Below, in pieces: positions 1 to 5,579 of a stretch of 6,642 nucleotides of DNA. The translations under genes and the position numbers were made by a program. How positions within the stretch are numbered: the stretch's first letter is position 1; each line of letters starts with the position of its first letter. Origin of the DNA: Oscillospiraceae bacterium (GTDB taxonomy: Bacteria > Bacillota > Clostridia > Oscillospirales > Acutalibacteraceae); the NCBI GenBank assembly GCA_902761265.1, contig CACWJV010000129.1, positions 1-6,642 of the forward strand. Direction: 5' to 3'. The notes beneath the pieces were generated by a model. The model searched no databases and was not told where the DNA came from. It was given only the letters and a program-made list of their open reading frames with translations.

Positions 1-1532
1 GCTTTCGCGTGTAAAAGCTTTTTCTTCACATCGGCTTCCTTGCCGAAAATGCCGCGCGGCACCTCAAAACCGACCGGAACCGGGCAGTTTTTCACGTTTT
101 CCACAACCTTTTCCTCGATTTCCAGCGGGAAATAGAGGTTTTCCACATTTGTCAAATCCTGTGGAATCTGGTCCGGCGACTCGAGCAGCAGCCGGAATGT
201 CGGCGGCAGTTTGCGCGCTTTGTCGCTTTTTTCTTCTGCGGAACGATGCGCAGTAAGCGGTACGTCTGTAAAGCGGAGAGGCTTTACAGCGGAAAGGGTC
301 TCCGTCAGTTGTTCCAGCGCGCTGCGGCGCATGGCGTTGATCTCGCTCGCCGGCAAAAACAGCCCGCTGTCGAGGTCGATTTCGATATGGTTCGCATAAA
401 ACGCGGTGCCGCCGCATTTTTGCAGTCTTGTTTCCAGTGCGTCGGCGGTCATCGGTTTTTCGGCCGGTTGGGGCAGGGCGGCGCCGGCGGCACATACGGT
501 CGTACCGCGTGCCGTGGCGGTGAGGGTCGGCAAAGCGTTTTGCCGGATCGTCAGGTGAAAATCAACCGGCACGTCGGCGCGTTCTTTTTCATAAAGATGC
601 TGCAGCGCGGACAGCACTTTGCCGCTCGCGGCGGTGACGTCCTCTTTGGTGCGCACGCCGAACATATGGCTGCCGCGGTCGTTGTCGAAATAGCCGCTCG
701 TAAATCCCTGCCGCGAAAAGACCGCGCGCAATGCGTCGGCGGTGGCGGCGTCGCGGCTGCCTTCGAGCGCACGCCGGGCGTTGGTTACGGCGGCGGCCAC
801 GTATTCGGCGCGTTTCATACGGCCTTCGATTTTAAACGAATCCACGCCGAGCGCGGCGAGGGCGGGCAGCCGGTCCATCAGCGAGAGATCCTTGAGGCTC
901 AGATCGTACCGCTCGGTGTTGTCCGCCGAAAACGGCAAACGGCACGGCTGGGCGCAAAGCCCGCGGTTGCCGCTGCGCGAGCCGAGCATGGCGCTCATCA
1001 GACACTGGCCCGATACGCACATGCACTGGGCGCCGTGGATAAACAGCTCGAGCTCGAGATCGGTGCTTGCCCTGATTGCGGCGATTTCGTTGCGGCTCAG
1101 CTCGCGCGGCAAAACGGCGCGGCTGTAGCCGAGGTCTTTTAAAAGGGCGATCCCGGCGGCGGTCTGGACCGACATCTGGGTGGACGCGTGGCGCGCAAGA
1201 TCGGGCGCACACGTTTTCGCCAGCCGGGCAAGGCCGAGATCCTGTAAAATAAGCACGTCGGCGCCGAGGGCGCAAACGTGCCTGATGACTGCTTTCGCTT
1301 TCGGCAATTCCGCGTCGGAAACGAGCGTATTGAGCGTGATATGCACCTTCACACCGTGGAGCCGGCAAAGACGGATTGCGTCGCGCAAAGCGGCGTCGTC
1401 AAAGTTGTCGGCATTTCGGCGGGCGTTAAACGCCTTGGTGCCGAGATAGACCGCGTCGGCGCCGGTGCGTACGGCGGCGCGCACACTGTCAAACGATCCG
1501 GCGGGCGCCAAAAGCTCCGGAAACTGTTTCAT
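1..1532 (-). CDS. U32 family peptidase-like protein with DUF3656 (partial, C-terminus outside window)
   Basis: 510 codons are open without a stop from ATG at 1532 to the left edge, so the C-terminus is missing. The N-terminal half has the U32 barrel pattern: PELLAPAGSFDSVRAAVRTGADAVYLG near residues 5-31, then HGAQCMCVSGQC at 166-177 and NRGLCAQPCR at 189-198. Cysteines 170, 177, 193 and 197 are the likely 4Fe-4S ligands, by analogy with UbiU/UbiV/RlhA. SFKIEGRMK follows at 232-240. From about residue 310 a DUF3656-like part follows (ALPTLTATARG; QKCGGTAF; LPASEINAMRR). That architecture is the one of E. coli RlhA (23S rRNA C2501 hydroxylation), so an RNA-modifying oxygenase-like role is more likely than proteolysis; the substrate is inferred only. 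The start overlaps the zapA stop by one base (TGATG) and has no clear Shine-Dalgarno, suggesting translational coupling. I translated the whole stretch and found no frameshift. Confidence 0.93.
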   Translation of the reverse strand, partial: MKQFPELLAPAGSFDSVRAAVRTGADAVYLGTKAFNARRNADNFDDAALRDAIRLCRLHGVKVHITLNTLVSDAELPKAKAVIRHVCALGADVLILQDLGLARLAKTCAPDLARHASTQMSVQTAAGIALLKDLGYSRAVLPRELSRNEIAAIRASTDLELELFIHGAQCMCVSGQCLMSAMLGSRSGNRGLCAQPCRLPFSADNTERYDLSLKDLSLMDRLPALAALGVDSFKIEGRMKRAEYVAAAVTNARRALEGSRDAATADALRAVFSRQGFTSGYFDNDRGSHMFGVRTKEDVTAASGKVLSALQHLYEKERADVPVDFHLTIRQNALPTLTATARGTTVCAAGAALPQPAEKPMTADALETRLQKCGGTAFYANHIEIDLDSGLFLPASEINAMRRSALEQLTETLSAVKPLRFTDVPLTAHRSAEEKSDKARKLPPTFRLLLESPDQIPQDLTNVENLYFPLEIEEKVVENVKNCPVPVGFEVPRGIFGKEADVKKKLLHAK

Positions 1533-1924
1533 CAGCTACCGGAAATCTGGTCGAGCACAGAGGCGAGCTGCGCTTTGAGCCGGTCGATTTCGAGATTGGC
1601 GTTTTCCAGATCGCGCTTGGCCTTTTCGGCTTCGTGGCGGGCCCAGTCGGCTTTGCTCTTGGCGTTGGACGCGTCGTCAAGATAATCCTTGATCTGTTCG
1701 CGCAGATGGTCGGCGGTGGTGCTTGCCTTTTTATATTCGTCGGCAAAATTCAGCGTGGTCAGCACAGCGGCCTGGGTGACGGAAACGTGGGGGTTTTCCT
1801 TCATTGTCTGGGCGATGGCGCGGTCCACGTCTTTGCCGAGATCGGACACATATTTTACGTCATCTTCGGTGATGATCGCGTACTGTGCGCCGGCGATGGT
1901 GAGTTTCACTTTGTTGCGTACCAT
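1532..1924 (-). CDS. zapA: Cell division protein ZapA
   Basis: 130-residue protein typical of Gram-positive ZapA. It has an N-terminal globular head (KVKLTIAGAQYAI, residues 5-17; DDVKYVSDLGKDVDRAI, 21-37; VTQAAVLTTLNFADEY, 49-64) and a long, charged C-terminal coiled coil (about 65-127). ZapA binds and cross-links FtsZ protofilaments at the division ring in the cytoplasm. Two in-frame ATGs exist, at 1933 and 1924. The Shine-Dalgarno-like AGAAAGG touches the first with no spacing but lies 9 nt before the second, so 1924 is chosen; the alternative adds three residues (MNT). It is first in an operon with the U32 gene, overlapping it by one base. This zapA-U32 pairing is common in Clostridia and supports both calls. 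Confidence 0.9.
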   Translation of the reverse strand: MVRNKVKLTIAGAQYAIITEDDVKYVSDLGKDVDRAIAQTMKENPHVSVTQAAVLTTLNFADEYKKASTTADHLREQIKDYLDDASNAKSKADWARHEAEKAKRDLENANLEIDRLKAQLASVLDQISGS

Positions 1925-1980
1925 TGTATTCATCCTTTCTGGATCGCTTCAAACGTATACGGATTTCCATAATCAAATAC

Positions 1981-2009
1981 ATTATACACTATTTCACCGC
2001 GTTTTGCAA
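1981..2009 (-). promoter_or_regulatory. Sigma-A-type promoter of zapA operon
   Basis: On the minus strand TTGCAA (2009-2004) and a consensus TATAAT (1986-1981) are separated by exactly 17 bp. The predicted start is near 1974, giving a leader of about 50 nt before the zapA ATG at 1924. The promoter sits just downstream of the heptad-repeat region, so zapA is probably transcribed independently of the histidine kinase operon. Confidence 0.8.
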
Positions 2010-2026
2010 GTCCGTATTGTATAAAA

Positions 2027-2159
2027 GTGCACAGTGCACAGTGCGCAGTGCATAGCAGCGCCGGCCAATGGAAGGCGCAGTCATCAGTCGACAGTCAACA
2101 GTCGACAGAAGCGATCAGCGATCAGGGACTGGCGATCAGTGACTAGTTACCAGCGACCG
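2027..2159. repeat. Heptanucleotide tandem-repeat mosaic, left part (three tracts)
   Basis: Three successive tracts each have a 7-bp period but unrelated units. 2027-2054 is four units (GTGCACA twice, GTGCGCA, GTGCATA). 2078-2105 is four units of the CAGTCRA type (CAGTCAT, CAGTCGA, CAGTCAA, CAGTCGA). 2111-2159 is seven units around GCGATCA (exact at 2111, 2118 and 2132; variants GGGACTG, GTGACTA, GTTACCA, GCGACCG). A weak GCGCC/GGCGC hairpin (2058-2078) separates the first two. No coding potential or promoter was recognised inside. The pattern resembles the heptameric short tandemly repeated repetitive (STRR) sequences known from cyanobacteria, but lies in a Bacillota-like context. Confidence 0.85.
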
Positions 2160-2168
2160 GGGATTTGT

Positions 2169-2238
2169 ATTGTAGCGGCGGCCCCTTGGGCCGCTATGTC
2201 CTTGTGAAAAAAGTCGCCCGCGGGGCGACCGCTACAAT
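2169..2238. repeat. 70-bp MITE/REP-like element with 10-bp terminal inverted repeats
   Basis: ATTGTAGCGG (2169-2178) and its exact reverse complement CCGCTACAAT (2229-2238) bound the element. Inside are two perfect hairpins, each with a 7-bp stem and a 3-nt loop: GCGGCCC/GGGCCGC (2178-2194, loop CTT) and GTCGCCC/GGGCGAC (2213-2229, loop GCG). It encodes nothing. Its right half (2210-2236) recurs at 5553-5579 with a compensating stem change, which shows a dispersed repeat family. The right end merges into a CAATTAT heptad tract. Confidence 0.75.
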
Positions 2239-2281
2239 TATCAATTATCAATTCCCTTGCCCCTTGGCCCTTGGCCCTAAA
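2235..2281. repeat. Heptanucleotide tandem tracts, middle part
   Basis: Two further 7-bp-period tracts abut. CAATTAT, CAATTAT, CAATTCC occupies 2235-2255. CCCTTGC, CCCTTGG, CCCTTGG, CCCTAAA occupies 2254-2281. The first begins inside the terminal repeat of the 70-bp element, and the second ends at the base of the hairpin at 2281-2310. Confidence 0.8.
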
Positions 2282-2310
2282 GCAACAGCCGCCCGCAGGC
2301 GGCTGTTGCT
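2281..2310 (-). terminator. Strong hairpin just after the histidine kinase, probable terminator
   Basis: A perfect 13-bp stem (AGCAACAGCCGCC with GGCGGCTGTTGCT) closes a 4-nt loop, starting six bases after the kinase stop codon at 2316-2318. On the minus strand only TTT follows, so it is a suboptimal intrinsic terminator; it could also work as a 3'-end stabiliser or as part of the surrounding repeat mosaic. Placement directly behind the two-component operon supports a terminating role. Confidence 0.6.
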
Positions 2311-2337
2311 GTTGACTAATGACTGTTGACGGATGAC
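2310..2337. repeat. Heptanucleotide tandem tract overlapping the kinase 3' end
   Basis: Four 7-bp units read on the plus strand: TGTTGAC, TAATGAC, TGTTGAC, GGATGAC. On the minus strand this is the GTCAACA/GTCATTA type, similar to the CAGTCRA tract at 2078-2105. The tract contains the kinase stop codon and its last seven codons. Confidence 0.8.
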
Positions 2338-3647
2338 TGAAACTCAACGGTAAACACCGTTCCGGTCTCTTCGCTGCTTGCGGCGTCGATTGTGCCGCCG
2401 CACAGCTCGGTGATCTTTTTGAGAATCGGCAGCCCCAATCCGTGCCCCTGCGTTTCGCCGCGCGTTTTGTCGGCGCGGTAAAAGCGCTCAAAGATATGCG
2501 GCAGATCCTGCGGATCGATCCGGCTGCCTTGGTTGCGCACGGTCAGGCGCGCTTTCTTTTTGATCTTTTCCAGTTTCAGCGACACACAGCCGCCGGCCGG
2601 TTCATATTTCAGCGCGTTTTCGAGCAGACTTGTGCAGATGCGCGCGGCGTACTCCGTGGTGGCCGAAACAAACACGTTTTCTGCGATCTCGCTGTCGAGC
2701 GTTACACCGCGCTCAAACGCAACCGACTCAAGCTGCAACACGCTCTTTTCCGCCGCGGCGGACAGATCCACCTGCGTGAGCGCCACCGTCGGCTGCCCCT
2801 CCTCAAGCGCAGCGAGCGAGAGCATCTGGTCGATCATCGTGCGCATATTGCGCGCCGCTTCGTCGCTGCTTTCGAGCCATTGCATCTGCTGGCGCACGGT
2901 TGTGTCCGGACTTTGCTCCATAATGGCGTTGTTGGCAAGGATGACGGTGATCGGCGTTTTCAAATCATGCGACACGTCCGCCACAAACTGGCGCTCCATC
3001 TCGAGCGCGTCCTCCATCGGCTTTGCTGCCCGGCGCGAAAGCGCCACGCTCACGGCAAAGAACAACCCCAGTGCCAAAAGGAACGCCACCGCCAGCGCGC
3101 CGATGCTTTGTGCGATGCGCGCTGTGAGATAGCCGGTGTCGGCCAGCGCCACACGTACCGTGCCGTTGCGGGCTTCCCGGTAATAATAGAGCCCGGCGCT
3201 CCTGAGACGGCCAAAGTCGTTTTCCTGCGCCGCTATTTCCCGCACCGCTTCGGCAATGCCGTCGGTGTCGGTGTCGTCGCCGGAGATGATCTGTACGCTG
3301 TCGGTTTCGGGATTATACAGCGCGGTGACGATATTGGTTCCGTCGAGCCGCAGCTTTTGCGTTTCGCCGTCAAACATGGGATCCTTCGGGCGGTCGGCGT
3401 CGGTTTGCGGGTCGGCGGGCAACGCGGGCGGCGCTTCGTTTTCGGCTTGGTCGCCGGTCGCGTCGTCCGGTTTGCGGTCGGGCTGCATCTGCATACTCAG
3501 CGGCCGCAGCACCTGGTGCATGGTGCGCTGCAGATCGTTGTACTGGCTGTGCCAGGTCACAACGCTGAGCGTGACGAAAATCACGCAAAGGATGAACGAC
3601 ACGAACAGCATGTTAAATTGGATAAACCGTCTGCGAAAGCGTTTCAT
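2316..3647 (-). CDS. Membrane sensor histidine kinase of a two-component system
   Basis: 443 residues. Transmembrane segments lie at about 13-31 and 182-204 and enclose an extracytoplasmic sensor domain of about 150 residues, whose stretch 56-90 is rich in Pro, Asp and Glu (probably disordered). Only about 20 residues separate TM2 from the H-box, so no full HAMP domain is present. The DHp H-box SHDLKTP places the phosphoacceptor at His227. The HATPase part has the N-box LLENALKYEP (Asn344), F-box FERFYR (386-391) and G2 box GHGLGL (401-406). The G1 box reads NQGSRI (372-377) instead of DxGxGI, a departure from the usual ATP-lid residues. The gene follows the response regulator with a 4-nt ATGA overlap, and GGAGG near the regulator's 3' end serves as Shine-Dalgarno. 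The C-terminal QSSVNSH is encoded by heptad-repeat DNA. The signal sensed is unknown; VanS/PhoR-like by family. Confidence 0.94.
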   Translation of the reverse strand: MKRFRRRFIQFNMLFVSFILCVIFVTLSVVTWHSQYNDLQRTMHQVLRPLSMQMQPDRKPDDATGDQAENEAPPALPADPQTDADRPKDPMFDGETQKLRLDGTNIVTALYNPETDSVQIISGDDTDTDGIAEAVREIAAQENDFGRLRSAGLYYYREARNGTVRVALADTGYLTARIAQSIGALAVAFLLALGLFFAVSVALSRRAAKPMEDALEMERQFVADVSHDLKTPITVILANNAIMEQSPDTTVRQQMQWLESSDEAARNMRTMIDQMLSLAALEEGQPTVALTQVDLSAAAEKSVLQLESVAFERGVTLDSEIAENVFVSATTEYAARICTSLLENALKYEPAGGCVSLKLEKIKKKARLTVRNQGSRIDPQDLPHIFERFYRADKTRGETQGHGLGLPILKKITELCGGTIDAASSEETGTVFTVEFQSSVNSH

Positions 3648-4321
3648 GCCTCCACCTCCAGCCGGTAGCCGAGCTTCTGGATATTTTTCAGCGTGACGGT
3701 GGATTTGAGATAGCGCAGCTTTTTGCGCAAAAAGGAGATGTATACCTCCACATTGTTGTCGCTCACATCCGATTCCGCGCCCCAGACCTTGTTGATCATC
3801 ATCTCTTTCGTGATGGTCATGGTCGGGTTATAGAAAAACAGCTTGAGTACCTCAAACTCCTTTTTGCTGAGCTGGACGTCGTTGCCGCCGCAGGTCAGGT
3901 TCATGGCTTTGACGTCGAGCGTCAGATCGCCGAACGATACGGTGTCTACCACCACCGTGCCGCCGGTGCGCCGCGTCAGCGCACCCACGCGGGCGAGCAG
4001 CTCCTCGGTGTCGAAGGGTTTGGTCATATAGTCGTCCGCGCCGCGGTTGAGGCCGTTGACCTTGTCGCGGATTGTGGTGCGCGCGGTGAGCATGAGTATG
4101 GGCGTATTCACATTGTCCTTGCGCAAAATGCGCACCACCTCGAATCCGTCGAGCTTCGGCAGCATCACGTCGAGGATGATCAGATCATAGTCGAAGCCCG
4201 TGGCGTAATCGACGGCGGACAGCCCGTCGTGGACCGCGTCCACCAGATAGCCCTGCTGTTCCAAAATGCGTTTGACCGCGCGTGCGAGCGAAAGCTCGTC
4301 TTCTACCAATAAAATATTCAT
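3644..4321 (-). CDS. OmpR/PhoB-family response regulator
   Basis: 225 residues, normal family length. The receiver domain (1-118) has acidic-pocket Glu8/Asp9, phosphoacceptor Asp51 in LDVMLPKLDGFE, switch Thr79 in MLTAR and Lys101 in TKPF. A winged-helix DNA-binding domain follows (about 127-222; LSKKEFEVLKLFFYNP, then the recognition-helix region VSDNNVEVYISFLRKKLR and the wing LKNIQKLGYRLE). It should be phosphorylated by the kinase encoded directly downstream and then bind tandem direct repeats as a dimer. ATG at 4321 is preceded by AAAGGAGG (4336-4329) at 7-nt spacing, so the start is secure. It is the first gene of the two-gene operon and is transcribed divergently from the secreted protein gene at 4488. 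A candidate operator lies between them. Confidence 0.95.
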   Translation of the reverse strand: MNILLVEDELSLARAVKRILEQQGYLVDAVHDGLSAVDYATGFDYDLIILDVMLPKLDGFEVVRILRKDNVNTPILMLTARTTIRDKVNGLNRGADDYMTKPFDTEELLARVGALTRRTGGTVVVDTVSFGDLTLDVKAMNLTCGGNDVQLSKKEFEVLKLFFYNPTMTITKEMMINKVWGAESDVSDNNVEVYISFLRKKLRYLKSTVTLKNIQKLGYRLEVEA

Positions 4322-4348
4322 CGTTGCCCCTCCTTTGAGGTTTTTTTC

Positions 4349-4357
4349 ATTATATCA
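4349..4357 (-). promoter_or_regulatory. Extended -10 promoter of the response regulator/kinase operon
   Basis: On the minus strand TGATATAAT (4357-4349) is an extended -10 (TGn plus consensus TATAAT). No good -35 hexamer stands 16-18 bp upstream (the sequence there is CAGCAG-like), which fits either an extended -10 promoter or one that needs an activator. The predicted start near 4342 gives a short leader containing the AAAGGAGG site. Confidence 0.65.
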
Positions 4358-4374
4358 CAATTGTACGCCTGCTG

Positions 4375-4396
4375 CTGAAAAAAATCTGAAAAAATT
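4375..4396. promoter_or_regulatory. Candidate response-regulator operator (11-bp tandem direct repeat)
   Basis: CTGAAAAAAAT (4375-4385) is followed directly by CTGAAAAAATT (4386-4396), a tandem repeat with exact 11-bp spacing. OmpR/PhoB-type winged-helix dimers bind head-to-tail half-sites spaced about one helical turn. The site lies between the divergent response-regulator operon and the secreted-protein gene, about 18 bp upstream of the regulator's -10, where a -35 would be expected. Autoregulation and control of the divergent gene are inferred from position. Confidence 0.5.
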
Positions 4397-4433
4397 TTCG
4401 GTTTTTACAAAAGCCGGTTTTCAGCCCGGCGGC

Positions 4434-4439
4434 TATCAT
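4434..4439 (+). promoter_or_regulatory. Possible -10 box for the secreted-protein gene
   Basis: TATCAT (4434-4439) is a fair -10 match about 50 bp before the start codon at 4488. The corresponding -35 position (AAGCCG) is poor, and TTTACA at 4404-4409 is too far away (24 bp). A weak, activator-dependent promoter would fit with the tandem repeat at 4375-4396. A small GCCGG/CCGGC hairpin (4413-4430) lies just upstream of it. Confidence 0.35.
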
Positions 4440-4487
4440 AGAGGGCAGAACACGGATATCCGCAAAAAACCAAAAGGAGGTTTCCCT

Positions 4488-5177
4488 ATGAAACACACAT
4501 GGATGAAAAAAGGCGCAGCTCTTTGCTTGGCGCTGACTTTGCTCGGCGGCACCGCGACGGCGGTTTTCGCCGCACAGGACGCCACGGCCGCGCAAACGAC
4601 CGCATCCGCCGAAGCGGACACAACCAAACGCCACAAAACGCCGCCGACGAACGCCGACGGCACCAAGAAAACACCGCCGACGAACGCCGACGGCACGAAA
4701 AAGACGCCGCCGGACAAAGCCGCAAACGCGCAGACGGACGACGGCACGACCACCCAAAAAGAAAAGAAGCAAAAAAGCGACGCTGCCGCCGCACAAGCGG
4801 ACGCGACCACTGCCGCAAGCGGCAGCGCCGACACGACTGCCGCGGCGCAGCAGGACGAAACGAAGCAGCACAAGCAGAAAGCCGCCGATGCGTCCGCCGC
4901 GCAAACGGAAGACACGACCGGCGACGCAGCGCAAAACGCGCCCGCGGCCGAGCCGCCGCAGACGCCGCCGGATGATGCAGTGCAACCGCCCGAAACGCCT
5001 CCGGACGACGCACAAACGCCGCCCGACCAACCGCCGGCAAACACACCCGGCCGGCCGGCGGAAGGGGAGACGCCAAGCAATCGCACGCTGTCGGGTGTGT
5101 GGTATCTGATCGCGGGCGTCTGCGCTGTTGTGGCTGCCGGCGCGGGGATCTATCTGATCCGGCACAGAAAGAAGTAA
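4488..5177 (+). CDS. Secreted, membrane-anchored Thr/Pro/Ala/Asp/Lys-rich repeat protein (unknown function)
   Basis: 229 residues; no family recognised. The start is fixed by AAAAGGAGG (4472-4480) with 7-nt spacing; the reading frame is open further upstream but without a ribosome-binding site. Residues 1-28 form a signal peptide (positive MKHTWMKK, hydrophobic core, probable cleavage after AVFA). Residues 29-200 are low complexity and hydrophilic: an 11-residue repeat KTPPTNADGTK at 50-60 and 61-71, degenerating at 72-76; an Ala/Thr/Gln/Lys/Asp stretch; then a Pro-rich part with TPPDDA-like repeats (155-183). A hydrophobic helix (about 203-224) followed by RHRKK ends the protein. This resembles a sortase substrate tail, but no LPXTG motif precedes it, so a simple type I membrane anchor is more likely. 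The divergent two-component system and shared operator candidate suggest it is a target of, or input to, that system (inference). Its own terminator follows at 5186. Confidence 0.88.
   Translation: MKHTWMKKGAALCLALTLLGGTATAVFAAQDATAAQTTASAEADTTKRHKTPPTNADGTKKTPPTNADGTKKTPPDKAANAQTDDGTTTQKEKKQKSDAAAAQADATTAASGSADTTAAAQQDETKQHKQKAADASAAQTEDTTGDAAQNAPAAEPPQTPPDDAVQPPETPPDDAQTPPDQPPANTPGRPAEGETPSNRTLSGVWYLIAGVCAVVAAGAGIYLIRHRKK
4635..4715 (+). repeat. 33-bp in-frame tandem repeat inside the secreted-protein gene
   Basis: Two full units of 33 bp (4635-4667, 4668-4700) and a partial third (4701-4715) encode KTPPTNADGTK, KTPPTNADGTK and KTPPD. The DNA copies differ only at synonymous positions, so the units are under protein-level constraint or duplicated recently. 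The length should be able to vary by slippage without frameshift. Confidence 0.85.
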
Positions 5178-5185
5178 CCCGAAAA

Positions 5186-5216
5186 GGGCGGGTGCGGGCA
5201 AACCGCACCCGCTTTT
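5186..5216 (+). terminator. Intrinsic terminator of the secreted-protein gene
   Basis: A 10-bp perfect stem (GCGGGTGCGG, 5188-5197; CCGCACCCGC, 5203-5212) closes a GCAAA loop, preceded by an A-run and followed by TTTT (5213-5216), which can extend the stem. It begins nine bases after the stop codon at 5175-5177. Confidence 0.85.
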
Positions 5217-5310
5217 GTGCTGTGTGCATGGTTGACAGAACGGCTGCGACCGGGTTCAAACCTCACCCGTCACGCGCCCACACGATTCGCGGCAAAGCAA
5301 CCGGCGAAAC

Positions 5311-5432
5311 GCCGACGCTACGGGCTGTCCTTGCCCTCCCCGCTGCGACGGTACGGCGCAGCGGGGAGGTTGCGGGTGTCCAGTGGACACCTCGCGAAGC
5401 GAAGCAACGACCGAGGCGGAGCCGAGAATGGC
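5311..5432. repeat. Hairpin-rich dispersed element, copy A
   Basis: Shared landmarks with copy B, in order: GCTACGGG, TCCTTGCCCTCCCCG (5328-5342), a first stem (13 bp, CCTCCCCGCTGCG 5335-5347 with 5357-5369), a second stem GGTGTCC/GGACACC (5375-5391, loop AGT), a short third stem TCGC/GCGA (5392-5402), then CGACCGAG (5408-5415) and CGAGA (5423-5427). Non-coding. Confidence 0.75.
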
Positions 5433-5450
5433 AGTGCGCACCGCGCACTG
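5432..5450. repeat. Perfect 8-bp hairpin CAGTGCGC/GCGCACTG
   Basis: CAGTGCGC (5432-5439) and GCGCACTG (5443-5450) close an ACC loop directly between element A and the internal GGTTTGAAC copy. It is not followed by a T-run, so it is read as part of the repeat mosaic and not as a terminator. Confidence 0.6.
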
Positions 5451-5552
5451 ACGGGAGAGGTTTGAACCCCTCCGCAGCGCACCGTTCACGGCAAAGGTCA
5501 CCGCCGGCGACCCGCAACCCGCGGGCGGCTGCATCGTTCAACTTGCAGACTC

Positions 5553-5579
5553 AAAGTCGGCCACGGGCCGACCGCTACA
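5553..5579. repeat. Half copy of the 70-bp MITE/REP-like element
   Basis: The 27 bases match 2210-2236 except for three positions: one loop base (G to A) and a reciprocal stem pair (C-G in one copy, G-C in the other). The hairpin GTCGGCC/GGCCGAC (5556-5572, loop ACG) and the tail CGCTACA are kept. It runs directly into element B. Confidence 0.75.

Noticed and set aside
246..1142. Long open frame on the plus strand (298 codons)
   Set aside because: It lies entirely antisense to the U32 gene, has no ribosome-binding site, and its translation is low-complexity Arg/Ala/Gly typical of a GC-rich shadow frame.
2027..2337. CRISPR array
   Set aside because: Units are 7 bp, directly abutting, with no unique spacers and no cas genes nearby.
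2442..3668. 408-codon open frame on the plus strand
   Set aside because: Antisense to the histidine kinase, which has unmistakable catalytic motifs; the plus-strand translation is His/Arg-rich without any domain.
4413..4430. Terminator or riboswitch before the secreted-protein gene
   Set aside because: The GCCGG/CCGGC hairpin is only 5 bp, has no T-run and lies upstream of the likely transcription start.
4266..4487. N-terminal extension of the secreted-protein frame
   Set aside because: It overlaps the divergent response regulator and the promoter region. The AAAAGGAGG site and the signal peptide both place the start at 4488.
4350..5259. Several long minus-strand frames across the secreted-protein gene
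   Set aside because: They are Arg/Cys/Ser-rich shadows of the repetitive GC-rich coding strand, without start signals.
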